Source: Amycolatopsis acididurans (GTDB lineage Bacteria; Actinomycetota; Actinomycetes; Mycobacteriales; Pseudonocardiaceae). Taken from it: DNA of 64,000 bases. The stretch covers positions 62,001 to 126,000 of the forward strand of contig NZ_JAAXLS010000003.1 in assembly GCF_012328925.1 (NCBI RefSeq). The letters run 5' to 3'. This document shows positions 40,793 to 49,253 of the stretch, one piece after another. Positions within the stretch are counted from its first letter, which is position 1, and each line of letters starts with the position of its first letter. Below the pieces are notes generated by a model. That model did no database searches, was not told the DNA's origin, and worked only from the letters and a program-made list of their open reading frames with translations. The translations under genes were made by a program, and so were the position numbers.

Positions 40793-41718
40793 TGATCGCC
40801 GACGACGGACCACTGGCCACGCAGAAGGCCCGGTTCGCCGCCGCCGATCCACTCGTGCCCGCACCGGTGGCACTGCCCGACGGGGAGACGCTCACCGCCG
40901 CCACCCCGGCGGGCGAGCGCGTCACGGCCGTCGTGCAGATCCGGCATCACGAACCCGGCGCGATGGACCTGCTGTGGTCGGCGGAGCGGGTGTGGCAGCT
41001 CTTCCCGTTCCCCGGACAGACCGGCACCGAGGGCATGGACGCGCTGCTGCGCGCGTGGCGGCATCGCATGGACGGCGAGAGTCCCGGTCCGGACTCGGCG
41101 TGCGCGGTCACCTGGCCGAGCCGGGACGCGCCCGCGATCCGTGCGTTCCTCTCGCACGGGATGGTGCCGATCTCGGTGCTGGCCGTGCGCACGGCCCCTC
41201 CCCCGCCGCCGCCGGGAGCGCGGCGCGGGCTGACGATCCGGCGCGCCCGGCCGGAGGATTTCGAGGAGGCGCTGGAGCTGACCGGCGAGACGTTCGCCTA
41301 CTCGGCGATGGTCGCCTACCACGGCCGCGACAACGCGAAGGAGCTCGTGGCGCCGCAGCTCAAGCGCAATCTCGGCGCCGGGGCACCGATCTGGCTCGCC
41401 GAAAGCGACGGGGTCGCGGTCGCGCTGGCCGACTGCGGCTGGATCGACTCCGTGCCCGGCAGCTGGGCGGCCGAACTGCTGCCGCCGGGCCGCTGGGGTT
41501 ATGTCAACAGCGTGGCCACGCGGCCGGGCTCGCGCGGCCGCGGGATCGGGCAGGCGCTGATGGCGGCGGTGCACCGGGACTTCCATGTGCACGGCGCGAC
41601 CGGCACCTACCTCTACTACAACCCGCCGAACCCGCTTTCCTCGGTGTTCTGGCCCCGGCAGGGCTATCGTCCACTATGGACCTTCTGGGAGGTTCAGCCG
41701 GCCTCGGCGTTGCGCTGA
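40789..41718 (+). CDS. GNAT-family N-acetyltransferase
   Basis: A 309-residue protein. The C-terminal half is a GNAT domain: LTIRRARPEDFEEALELTGE begins it, and RWGYVNSVATRPGSRGRGIG with QALMAAVHRDFHVHG is the acetyl-CoA-binding R/Q-x2-G-x-G/A loop. The N-terminal 130 residues (ARFAAADPLVPAPVALPDGE, SAERVWQLFPFPGQTGTEGM) form a degenerate GNAT-like half, so it may be a double-GNAT fold. A Pro run (TAPPPPPPGARRG) links the halves. It is translationally coupled to the methyltransferase. The acceptor is unknown. Its last codons carry a perfect GTCCA-N3-TGGAC repeat. Confidence 0.82.
   Translation: MMIADDGPLATQKARFAAADPLVPAPVALPDGETLTAATPAGERVTAVVQIRHHEPGAMDLLWSAERVWQLFPFPGQTGTEGMDALLRAWRHRMDGESPGPDSACAVTWPSRDAPAIRAFLSHGMVPISVLAVRTAPPPPPPGARRGLTIRRARPEDFEEALELTGETFAYSAMVAYHGRDNAKELVAPQLKRNLGAGAPIWLAESDGVAVALADCGWIDSVPGSWAAELLPPGRWGYVNSVATRPGSRGRGIGQALMAAVHRDFHVHGATGTYLYYNPPNPLSSVFWPRQGYRPLWTFWEVQPASALR
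41669..41681. repeat. 13-bp inverted repeat GTCCA-N3-TGGAC (coding copy)
   Basis: GTCCACTATGGAC within the codons CGT-CCA-CTA-TGG-ACC of the acetyltransferase; CTA is a rare leucine codon here. One of four perfect copies in the window. Confidence 0.45.
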
Positions 41719-41768
41719 CCACACCATCGGGTACCTGAGTTGCCGGCCGTACCGGCGCGACGTAGCGT

Positions 41769-41790
41769 TTGTACTGACCAGTCAGTACAA
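41769..41790. promoter_or_regulatory. TetR operator before the YhgE/Pip exporter operon
   Basis: TTGTACTGAC and GTCAGTACAA arms (10 bp, perfect) flank a 2-bp centre, directly before the RBS AAGGAG of the ABC ATPase gene. The third gene of the unit is a TetR regulator, which is the obvious ligand-responsive repressor for this site. Confidence 0.8.
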
Positions 41791-41803
41791 AGGAGATGTC
41801 CAG

Positions 41804-42421
41804 GTGGAGCTACACGCGGACCGGGTCTCGGTGACAGGGCCGCACGGCACCGTGCTGCCGCCGACGTCGCTGACCGTCGCCGGCGGCGAGCTGTGTTTCG
41901 TGCACGGCGAACCGGGCGCCGGGGTCACCGCGTTCGGTCTCGCGCTGACCGGGCGGCTGCGCCCGAGCACCGGCGTCGTGACCGTCGACGGGACCACCGA
42001 CCTCGCGACATTGCGCGGGGTCACCGCCGTCGTGGACGCGCCGGGCGTCAGCGAGCCCGACGGCGCGCTACCGCTGCGCGTCGTGGCCGGAGAGGAGCTG
42101 GCGCTGGGCGGAAATCCCGCGGGCAAGGACGCCGTGACGCGCTGGCTGGCCGAGCACGAGGCCGCCGCGTTCGCCGGGACACGCTTCGAGAACCTCGAAC
42201 CGGCGACCCGCACCCGGCTGCTCACCACGCTCGCGGCCGCCCGGCGCGGCGTGCGGATGCTGGTGCTCGACACTCCCGACCGGCACACCAGCGACGTCGC
42301 ATCCTGGGCGAAGCTCGCCCGCGAGCACGCCGACGCCGGGCTGGCCGTCGTCGTGCTCGCCGCGACGACGCCGCTGGAAGCACTGCCCGAACCCCCGGTA
42401 CGGATCGGAGTCCTCCCGTGA
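41804..42421 (+). CDS. degenerate ABC-type ATPase subunit of a YhgE/Pip export system
   Basis: A 205-residue ABC-like protein from the GTG at 41804 (RBS AAGGAG). The order of an ABC ATPase is visible, but key residues are lost. The Walker A region reads HGEPGAGVTAFGLAL, with Val in place of the Lys. No LSGGQ signature is found (ENLEPATRTRLLTTLAAARR in its place). The Walker B-like MLVLDTPDRH has Thr where the catalytic Glu should be. It is translationally coupled (GTGA) to the YhgE/Pip membrane protein. It is likely a structural or regulatory partner with weak or no ATP hydrolysis. Confidence 0.72.
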   Translation: MELHADRVSVTGPHGTVLPPTSLTVAGGELCFVHGEPGAGVTAFGLALTGRLRPSTGVVTVDGTTDLATLRGVTAVVDAPGVSEPDGALPLRVVAGEELALGGNPAGKDAVTRWLAEHEAAAFAGTRFENLEPATRTRLLTTLAAARRGVRMLVLDTPDRHTSDVASWAKLAREHADAGLAVVVLAATTPLEALPEPPVRIGVLP

Positions 42422-44298
42422 CCAGCTTCCGGATCGCCGCGGGCGAGCTGCGCAGGCTCACCGCGGGCACACTGCCCAAGCTCGCGGTCGCCGCGCTCGT
42501 GCTGGTGCCGTTGCTGTACGCGTCGTTCTACCTCTACGCCAACTACGACCCCTACGGCAGGCTGAGCAAGCTGCCGGCCGCGATCGTCAACGCCGACACC
42601 GGATCCGGCGAGCGCAACGTGGGCCGCGAGGTCACCGGCGAGGTCGTCAAGTCCGGCACCTTCGACTGGCACGAGGCCTCCGCGGCCGACGCGCAGAAGG
42701 GCGTCGAGAACGGCACCTACTCGTTCGTCATCACGATCCCGGCGAACTTCTCCGCCGCGCTGCTCTCCAGCGGCACCTTCACGCCGGAGCAGGCCACCAT
42801 CCGGCTGACCACCAACGACGCCAACAACTACCTGTCACACACGATCGCCAACCAGGTCGCCGAGCAGATCCGCGGCACGATCGCCGCCAAGGTCGGCGCC
42901 GAGGCGGCCAACCGCTTCCTCATCGGCTTCGCCACCATCTACGACAAGGTCGCCGAAGCCTCCGACGGCGCGACCGAGCTCGCCGACGGAGCGGGACGGC
43001 TGCTCACCGGGCAGCGGCAACTCGCCGACGGCGCGGCCCAGCTCGCGACCGGCAGCGGCCAGCTCGCGGGCGGGCTGAGCACGCTCAAGACCAGCACCGC
43101 GAACCTGCCGTCGGACACCAAGAAGCTCGCCGATGGCGCCGCCCAGGTCTCGGCCGGTGACGCGCAGGTCGCCGCCGCCGGCCGGTTGCTGGCGAACGGT
43201 TCCACCGACCTGCAGAACAGCCTCGACAACCTCAACGGCCAGCTGGCGCAGCGCCTGCGCGCGGCGGGGCTGAGCGACGCGCAGGTGCAGCAGGTACTCG
43301 GCGTGCTCGGCGAGCTGCGCTCCCCCGTCGACCAGGCCAACAGCAAGATCCAGAGCACCTCGGCGCAGCTCGACCAGCTCGCCGACGGCGCACGGCAGGT
43401 CGCCGCGGGAGCGGCCACGCTGGCCGCCTCCGCACCCGCACTGACCACCGGCATCGCGCAGGCCTCCGACGGCGCCGACGCCGTGTCCTCGGGTGCGGCG
43501 AAACTCACCGACGGGGAAAAGACCGCGCTGTCGGGCACCACCGACCTGTCCGCCGGCGCGACACAACTGCGCGACGGCCTCGACGCCGGGCTCCGGCAGA
43601 TCCCGAACCCCAACGATCCGACCCGCACCGCGACCGCCAACACGATCGCCGACCCGGTGACCGTGGACAACGCGGGCATCGCCTCCGCCGGCACCTACGG
43701 CGCCGGGCTCGCCCCGTTCTTCATCGCGCTCGCCACCTGGATCGGCGCGTTCGTGCTGTTCCTGCTGCTGCGCCCGCTGTCCACGCGGGCGATGGCCGCC
43801 GGGGTCCGGCCTATCCGGGTCGCGCTCGGCGGCTGGTTCGCCGCGGCCCTGCTCGGCGTCGCGCAGGTGCTGGTGCTCTTCGGCGCGGTGACGTGGCTGG
43901 TCGGCATCCACGTCGCGCAGCCGCTCGCGGCGATCGGGTTCACCGTGCTCGCATCCCTGACGTTCACCGCGATCGTGCACGCGCTCAACGCGATGTTCGG
44001 CGCCGTCGGGAAGTTCCTCGGCCTGGTGCTGCTGGTGCTGCAGCTGGTGAGCGCGGGCGGCACGTTCCCGTGGCAGACCCTGCCCGACGCGCTCTACCCG
44101 CTGCACCTCGTGCTACCGATGGGGTATGTCGTCGACGGGCTGCGGCACCTGCTCTACACGGGCGCGTCGTTGCGCAGCCTGCTCGACGTCGGCGTGCTGT
44201 GCGCGTATCTCGCCGGCTCGGTCCTGGTATCCGCGCTGGCGGCCCGCAAGCAGCGGGTGTGGACGATGTCGAAACTCCAGCCGGAGCTGAGCCTGTGA
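42418..44298 (+). CDS. YhgE/Pip-family membrane protein (ABC-2-like exporter, T7SS-associated type)
   Basis: A 626-residue protein with one N-terminal membrane segment (LPKLAVAALVLVPLLYASFY, residues 19-38), a large outside domain and a C-terminal block of about five segments (from LAPFFIALATWIGAFVLFLL to LLDVGVLCAYLAGSVLVSAL). The outside domain starts with the family motif LPAAIVNADTGSGERNVGRE and contains heptad-like repeats of the form LADGAxxLxxG (ELADGAGRLLTGQRQLADGA, GQLAGGLSTLKTSTANLPSD). This is the YhgE/Pip (phage infection protein) family, thought to export lipids, peptides or drugs. It sits between a degenerate ATPase and a TetR gene, both overlapping it by 4 bp. Confidence 0.88.
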   Translation: MTSFRIAAGELRRLTAGTLPKLAVAALVLVPLLYASFYLYANYDPYGRLSKLPAAIVNADTGSGERNVGREVTGEVVKSGTFDWHEASAADAQKGVENGTYSFVITIPANFSAALLSSGTFTPEQATIRLTTNDANNYLSHTIANQVAEQIRGTIAAKVGAEAANRFLIGFATIYDKVAEASDGATELADGAGRLLTGQRQLADGAAQLATGSGQLAGGLSTLKTSTANLPSDTKKLADGAAQVSAGDAQVAAAGRLLANGSTDLQNSLDNLNGQLAQRLRAAGLSDAQVQQVLGVLGELRSPVDQANSKIQSTSAQLDQLADGARQVAAGAATLAASAPALTTGIAQASDGADAVSSGAAKLTDGEKTALSGTTDLSAGATQLRDGLDAGLRQIPNPNDPTRTATANTIADPVTVDNAGIASAGTYGAGLAPFFIALATWIGAFVLFLLLRPLSTRAMAAGVRPIRVALGGWFAAALLGVAQVLVLFGAVTWLVGIHVAQPLAAIGFTVLASLTFTAIVHALNAMFGAVGKFLGLVLLVLQLVSAGGTFPWQTLPDALYPLHLVLPMGYVVDGLRHLLYTGASLRSLLDVGVLCAYLAGSVLVSALAARKQRVWTMSKLQPELSL

Positions 44299-44864
44299 GC
44301 GAATCGACCAAACAGCGCCTGTTCGAGGCGACCCTGGAACTGGCCACCAGCCGTGGCCTCGCCGGGCTGACCGTGGACGAGATCGCGGCGGCGGCCGGGG
44401 TCGCCAAGGGCACGGTGTACTACAACTTCGGCAGCAAGGACGGGCTGATCGACGCGCTGCTGCGCTACGGCGTCGGTCAGCTCGCCGACCGGCTGCGGGC
44501 CGCACGCGACGACCGCGAACCAGTCGAGGGCCTGGAGTCCCTTGTGGACACCGGGCTGGAGTTCATCGCCGGGCACCGGGGCTTCTCGCAGATCCTGGTC
44601 AGCGAGATGTGGCGCACGCCGGGTCAGTGGCAGGACACCCTGTCGCTGCTGCGCGAGGAGATCCTCTCGATCGTGCGCGAGCAGTTGCGGCGGGTCGCCG
44701 ACGCCGGACGGCTGCCCGACGACGTCGAGATCTCCACCGCCGCGGCCGGGCTGTTCGGCACCTTGCTCGTCGTCGCGCTGGACTGGCAGGCGTTCCAGCC
44801 ACAGCGCAGTCGCGCGGACGTCCGCGAGTCGATCATGGTGCTGCTGCGTGGCCTGACACGCTGA
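44295..44864 (+). CDS. TetR-family regulator of the YhgE/Pip operon
   Basis: A 189-residue TetR regulator: LAGLTVDEIAAAAGVAKGTV and YYNFGSKDGLIDALLRYGVG form the HTH. The C-terminal domain (YNFGSKDG onward, with GHRGFSQILVSEMWRTPGQW) belongs to the group that accompanies YhgE exporters. The GTG overlaps the exporter stop (GTGA), so all three genes are one message and this regulator should feed back on the palindrome at 41769-41790. Confidence 0.88.
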   Translation: MSESTKQRLFEATLELATSRGLAGLTVDEIAAAAGVAKGTVYYNFGSKDGLIDALLRYGVGQLADRLRAARDDREPVEGLESLVDTGLEFIAGHRGFSQILVSEMWRTPGQWQDTLSLLREEILSIVREQLRRVADAGRLPDDVEISTAAAGLFGTLLVVALDWQAFQPQRSRADVRESIMVLLRGLTR

Positions 44865-44873
44865 ACACCGAGC

Positions 44874-45479
44874 TCAGCGCACGAGGGGGCGTGACTGCCC
44901 GACCTGGTGCAGCGACGGCGCGCGTCCCTCGATCGCGCGGTGCACCGCCTCCAGCACGCCCTCGGTGATCTCGGCGTGCGCCAGCGGCCGGTTCCCGCCG
45001 AGGTCGGACACCGAGCCCACCATGACCAGCTGCGTCGGATGCGCCGCGAGCAGCGGCTCCGGTTCGACGGGCGGACCGCCGACGCCGCGCACCTCGACCA
45101 CCGGGGCGCGCGGCATCAGCAACCGCTCGACGGCACCCATCACGGCCCGCCGGTACTGCTCGTGCACCCACGCGACGAGCAGATCGGCCGGGCCCTCCAG
45201 CGCGGCCTCGGCCTTGGCGGCCAGTTCGCGCGGCCGGTCCCAGCCGGCCTCGACCCAGATCGCCCGGCCCGGCCGGGCCTGGCCGTTGCCTGTGGTGGGC
45301 AGATGCCCGCGGGGGCGCAGCGCCCGCAGCGCGGCGAGCCCCTGCTTCTGCTCCGGCACCGCGATCGGGTGGTACCTGCGGCTCGGCAGCACCACGTGCC
45401 AGCCACCGCGGACAAGGTCCTCCGCGACCCCGGCAAGCAACCCCGTACCAGCAAGAATGAGTGCCCGCCTGCCCGTCAT
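44874..45479 (-). CDS. short NAD(P)-binding Rossmann-like protein
   Basis: A 201-residue protein beginning MTGRRALILAGTGLLAGVAE, with DLVRGGWHVVLPSRRYHPIA giving the first Rossmann beta-alpha-beta. Further on, DLLVAWVHEQYRRAVMGAVE and LVMVGSVSDLGGNRPLAHAE resemble the SDR strand-5 region, but the SDR Ser-Tyr-x3-Lys triad is absent and the glycine motif is G-T-G-L-L-A-G. It is likely a non-catalytic SDR-like or atypical reductase. It is monocistronic and convergent with the TetR gene. Confidence 0.65.
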   Translation of the reverse strand: MTGRRALILAGTGLLAGVAEDLVRGGWHVVLPSRRYHPIAVPEQKQGLAALRALRPRGHLPTTGNGQARPGRAIWVEAGWDRPRELAAKAEAALEGPADLLVAWVHEQYRRAVMGAVERLLMPRAPVVEVRGVGGPPVEPEPLLAAHPTQLVMVGSVSDLGGNRPLAHAEITEGVLEAVHRAIEGRAPSLHQVGQSRPLVR

Positions 45480-45583
45480 GGGGCCACGCTACCGCCGGGT
45501 CAGGCCCGTGGCAGGACGCCGATCGGGCCTTTTTACGGCGGAAACAAGGTCTTCAACACCGCGAAACACGGTGAGACAGTTTC

Positions 45584-46015
45584 CTAACCCCAGTCCTTGC
45601 TCAGATCCAGCGCGTAGGGCTGGGTGAGGCTGAACCAGTTGCCCGAGTCGTCCCGGAACATCGCCTCCACGCCGTAGGGACGCTCGGCGGGCTCGCTCAG
45701 GAACGTCACGCCGCGGCCGGACATCTCCTCGTAGGTCTTGCGGCAGTCGTCGGTCGCCAGCACCCCGATGCCGAAGGTGCCCTTCGCGATCAGCTCCCGC
45801 AGCTGCTTCTCGGTCTCGGGGTCGTGGTTCGGCCCGCCGAGCGGCATCAGGACGAACTGCAGATCGGGCTGATCCGGCGGGCCCACGGTGAGCCACCGGA
45901 AGTCCCCGACCCGCATGTCCTGGCGGACCTCGAAGCCGAGCTTTCCGGTGTAGAAGTCCTTCGCGGAGTCCTGGTCCAGCACGTAGACGGTGGCGTGCGA
46001 CAGTCTCTTGATCAT
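45584..46015 (-). CDS. VOC-family (glyoxalase/bleomycin-resistance-like) protein
   Basis: A 143-residue protein with two beta-alpha-beta3 modules: MIKRLSHATVYVLDQDSAKD and FYTGKLGFEVRQDMRVGDFR, then IGVLATDDCRKTYEEMSGRG, VTFLSEPAERPYGVEAMFRD and DSGNWFSLTQPY. The metal ligand His in the first strand (SHATVYV) is present and the last-strand acidic ligand is replaced by SLTQ, so metal binding is uncertain. The ATG at 46015 has AGGGGAG upstream. It lies 56 bp after an AraC-type regulator gene on the same strand; AraC-VOC pairs are common and suggest co-regulation. Confidence 0.85.
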   Translation of the reverse strand: MIKRLSHATVYVLDQDSAKDFYTGKLGFEVRQDMRVGDFRWLTVGPPDQPDLQFVLMPLGGPNHDPETEKQLRELIAKGTFGIGVLATDDCRKTYEEMSGRGVTFLSEPAERPYGVEAMFRDDSGNWFSLTQPYALDLSKDWG

Positions 46016-46071
46016 CGGCTGCTCCCCTGTTCGGTGTGCGACCACGCTAACCGGGCGAGCGCGCGTGCGGC

Positions 46072-46455
46072 TTATCCGAAATTGCTGGGTCTGGTCCACA
46101 TCATCAGGTAGCAGCCGGGAATCGGCGGTGGCGGATGCTTCGCGCGGTACTCGCTCGGCGAGACGCCCACCAGCTCGCGGAAGCGGCGGCTGAACGTGCC
46201 CAGGCTGGTGAACCCCACGGCCAGGCACACCTCCGTGACCGTGAGGTTCGCGGCGCGCAGCAGGTCCTGCGCGCGCTCGATCCGCCGCCGCGTCAGGTAC
46301 GCCATCGGCGTTTCCCCGTACGCGGCGGCGAAGGAGCGGATGAAGTGGTATCGCGACCAGCCCGCGACGGCGGCCAGCCGCTCGACGTCGAGCGGCTCCG
46401 CGTAGTGCGCGTCCATCCAGTCCCTGGCGCGCCGCAGATGCGCCACCGCCTGCAT
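46072..46455 (-). CDS. short AraC-family regulator (DNA-binding domain only)
   Basis: A 127-residue protein consisting almost only of the AraC double HTH: YAEPLDVERLAAVAGWSRYH and FIRSFAAAYGETPMAYLTRR, then AANLTVTEVCLAVGFTSLGT and FSRRFRELVGVSPSEYRAKH. There is no ligand or dimerisation domain, as in MarA/SoxS-sized proteins. The C-terminal extension PPPPIPGCYLMMWTRPSNFG recurs in AraC proteins linked to VOC genes. Its start is 3 bp beyond the polA stop, so it may be partly carried by polA readthrough. Confidence 0.85.
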   Translation of the reverse strand: MQAVAHLRRARDWMDAHYAEPLDVERLAAVAGWSRYHFIRSFAAAYGETPMAYLTRRRIERAQDLLRAANLTVTEVCLAVGFTSLGTFSRRFRELVGVSPSEYRAKHPPPPIPGCYLMMWTRPSNFG

Positions 46456-46458
46456 GGG

Positions 46459-49191
46459 CTAGTGCGCCGCCTCGTTCCAGGAGCGGCCGAAGCCCACCGA
46501 GACCTCCAGCGGCACGGCCAGCTCGTAGGCGGCACCCATTTCCTTGCGTACCAGGGCTTCCACGGTCTCGTGCTCGCCGTCGGCGACCTCCAGCACGAGT
46601 TCGTCGTGCACCTGCAGCAGCAGCCTGCTGCGCAGCGTCTCCCGCTTCAGCGCCCGCTGCACGCCCAGCATCGCGACCTTGATGATGTCCGCGGCGCTGC
46701 CCTGGATCGGCGCGTTGAGCGCCATCCGCTCGGCCATCTCGCGGCGCTGCCGGTTGTCGCTGGTGAGGTCCGGCAGGTAGCGGCGGCGGCCGAAGATCGT
46801 CTCGGTGTAGCCGATCTTGGCGGCCGCGGCCACGATGTTCTGCAGGTAGTCGCGCACCCCGCCGAACCGCTCGAAGTAGTCGTCCATCAGCCCGCGCGCC
46901 TCCTCGGTGGAGATGCGCAGCTGGTTGGACAGCCCGTACGCCGACAGCCCGTAGGCCAGGCCGTAGTTCATCGCCTTGATCTTCGCCCGCTGCGCGCCGG
47001 TGACCTCGGAGGGCTCGCACGCGAACACCTTCGCCGCGGTGGCGGCGTGGAAGTCGAAACCCGACTGGAACGCCTCGATCAGCGCCGCGTCCTCGGACAG
47101 GTGCGCCATGATCCGCATCTCGATCTGGCTGTAGTCCGCGGTCATCAGCTCCGCGTATCCGGGGCCGACGACGAACGCGTCCCGGATGCGCCGCCCCTCC
47201 TCGGTGCGGATCGGGATGTTCTGCAGGTTCGGGTCCACAGAGGACAGCCGGCCGGTGGCGGCGATGGTCTGGTGCAACGTGGTGTGGATGCGCCCGTCGC
47301 CGGCGATGGACTTGATCAGGCCCTCGACGGTGACCCGCAGCCGGGTGGCGTCGCGGTGCTCCAGCAGGTGCGCCAGGAACGGATGCTCGGTCTTCTCGAA
47401 CAACGTCTGTAGCGCGTCCGCGTCCGTGGTGTACCCGGTCTTGGTGCGCTTGGTCTTGGGCATCTGCAGCTCGTCGAACAGCACGACCTGCAGCTGCTTG
47501 GGCGAGCCGAGGTTGATCTGCTTGCCGATCACGTCGAACGCGGACTGCTCGGCCTGCCGCACCCGGCTCGCGTAGTGCGCCTCCAGCGCGGTGAGCTGCT
47601 CGATGTCCACCGCGACACCGGCGGCCTCCAGCTCCGTGATGACCTCCAGCAGCGGCAGCTCGATCTCCTCGAGCAGCCGCGTGCCGCCGATCTTGCCGAT
47701 CTCCTCGCCGAGCGCGACGGCCAGTTCGGCCACCGCCCGCGCACGCACCAGCTCGGCCTCGGCCAGCTTCCGATCGCCGTCGCCGGCGTCGAGCAGGGAC
47801 AGCTGCCCGTCGCCCTCGTCACCGTCGGCGCGCAGCTGCCGGCGCAGGTAGCGCAGCACCAGATCGTCCAGTTCGAACGAGCGCTGGCCCGGTCGCACGA
47901 GGTAGGCGGCCAGCGCGGTGTCCATGTGCAGCCCGGCGACCGTCCAGCCGCGCGCGAGCATCGCGTGCAACGCCACCTTCAGCGAATGCCCCGCCTTGGG
48001 CATCTTCGGGTCGGCCAGCCACGCACCGAACGCCTTCTCGTCCTCGGCGTCCATAGTGGACAGATCGAGGTAGGCACCCTGGCCGTCGGCAGTGGCCAGC
48101 GCGACCGACTGCGCGTCGGAGGCCACCGAGGAACCGGTGGTGCGGAAGGAAAGGCCCAGCACCTTGCCCGCCTCGGCGTGCTCGGCCAGCCAGGCCGCCA
48201 CCCCACCGGTCGGCACCGCGCCACCGGTGACCTCGAAGCCCTCGTCGGCCTCCGGCTCCGCGCTGGACAGCGTGGCGAACAGCCGGTCCCGCAGCACCCG
48301 GAACTCCAGCTCGTCGAACAGCCGGTGCACGGCGTCGCGGTCCCACGGGCGCAGCGCCAGATCGCCGGGCACCGCCTCCAGCGGAACGTCCCGCACCAGC
48401 TCGGTGAGCTGGCGGTTGAGCATCACCGACTGCAGGTGCGCCCGCAGCGCGTCACCGACCTTGCCCTTGACCTCGTCCACCCGGTCGATCAGGTCGTTCA
48501 GCGAGCCGAACTGCTGGATCCACTTGGTGGCGGTCTTCTCCCCCACCCCCGGGATGCCGGGCAGGTTGTCGGAGGGGTCGCCGCGCAGCGCCGCGAAGTC
48601 CGGGTACTGGGCGGGGCTGAGCCCGTACTTGTCCGAGACCGCGGCCGGGTCGAAGCGCGTCAGTTCCGAGACGCCCTTGCGCGGGTAGAGCACCGTCACC
48701 GCGTCGCTGACCAGCTGCAGCGCGTCCCGGTCGCCGGTACAGATCAGCACCTCGAAGCCCTGCCCCGTGGCCTGCGTGGTGAGCGTGGCGATGATGTCGT
48801 CGGCCTCGTAGTTCTCCTTCGACAGCACCGGGATGCCCAGCACGCCCAGCACTTCCTGAACGAGGTTGACCTGCCCCTTGAACTCGTCCGGCGTGCTGGA
48901 GCGGGTGGCCTTGTACTCGGCGAAGGTCTCCGAGCGGAAGGTCTTGCGCGACACGTCGAACGCCACGGCGAGGTGCGTGGGCTGCTCGTCGCGCAGCAGG
49001 TTGATCAGCATCGAGGTGAAGCCGAAGACCGCGTTGGTGACCTGCCCGGTCGAGGTCCGGAAGTTGTCCGCCGGGATGGCGAAGAAGGCGCGGTAGGCCA
49101 TCGAGTGGCCGTCGATCAGCAACAGCTTGGGCCGCTCCTCGATGGCCGTGGCTGTGGCGTTCGCTACTGATTGGTTCTCGCTGGGGGTCAC
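46459..49191 (-). CDS. polA: DNA polymerase I
   Basis: A 910-residue family A polymerase. Residues about 20-310 are the 5' nuclease (KLLLIDGHSMAYRAFFAIPA, ENYEADDIIATLTTQATGQG, DNLPGIPGVGEKTATKWIQQ). The middle region (VAAWLAEHAEAGKVLGLSFR, MPKAGHSLKVALHAMLARGW) is the 3'-5' exonuclease fold without its acidic metal ligands, as usual in actinobacteria, so it should not proofread. The polymerase domain has motif A (LMTADYSQIEMRIMAHLSED), motif B (QRAKIKAMNYGLAYGLSAYG) and motif C (LLQVHDELVLEVADGEHE). GTG start at 49191; the RBS is poor. Confidence 0.97.
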   Translation of the reverse strand: MTPSENQSVANATATAIEERPKLLLIDGHSMAYRAFFAIPADNFRTSTGQVTNAVFGFTSMLINLLRDEQPTHLAVAFDVSRKTFRSETFAEYKATRSSTPDEFKGQVNLVQEVLGVLGIPVLSKENYEADDIIATLTTQATGQGFEVLICTGDRDALQLVSDAVTVLYPRKGVSELTRFDPAAVSDKYGLSPAQYPDFAALRGDPSDNLPGIPGVGEKTATKWIQQFGSLNDLIDRVDEVKGKVGDALRAHLQSVMLNRQLTELVRDVPLEAVPGDLALRPWDRDAVHRLFDELEFRVLRDRLFATLSSAEPEADEGFEVTGGAVPTGGVAAWLAEHAEAGKVLGLSFRTTGSSVASDAQSVALATADGQGAYLDLSTMDAEDEKAFGAWLADPKMPKAGHSLKVALHAMLARGWTVAGLHMDTALAAYLVRPGQRSFELDDLVLRYLRRQLRADGDEGDGQLSLLDAGDGDRKLAEAELVRARAVAELAVALGEEIGKIGGTRLLEEIELPLLEVITELEAAGVAVDIEQLTALEAHYASRVRQAEQSAFDVIGKQINLGSPKQLQVVLFDELQMPKTKRTKTGYTTDADALQTLFEKTEHPFLAHLLEHRDATRLRVTVEGLIKSIAGDGRIHTTLHQTIAATGRLSSVDPNLQNIPIRTEEGRRIRDAFVVGPGYAELMTADYSQIEMRIMAHLSEDAALIEAFQSGFDFHAATAAKVFACEPSEVTGAQRAKIKAMNYGLAYGLSAYGLSNQLRISTEEARGLMDDYFERFGGVRDYLQNIVAAAAKIGYTETIFGRRRYLPDLTSDNRQRREMAERMALNAPIQGSAADIIKVAMLGVQRALKRETLRSRLLLQVHDELVLEVADGEHETVEALVRKEMGAAYELAVPLEVSVGFGRSWNEAAH
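48049..48061. repeat. 13-bp inverted repeat GTCCA-N3-TGGAC (copy in polA)
   Basis: GTCCATAGTGGAC; on the coding strand TCC-ACT-ATG-GAC, where ACT is a rare threonine codon in this genome. Perfect copy. Confidence 0.45.
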
Positions 49192-49253
49192 GGGAGCGAG
49201 TCTAGGGTGAGGGTGTGACAGCCTTGCCTGTCGTATCGAAATAGGAGCTTTGC

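Noticed and set aside
40773..41718. Reading the methyltransferase and acetyltransferase as one fused protein
   Set aside because: A TGA stop at 40790-40792 separates them; they are in different frames joined by an ATGA overlap.
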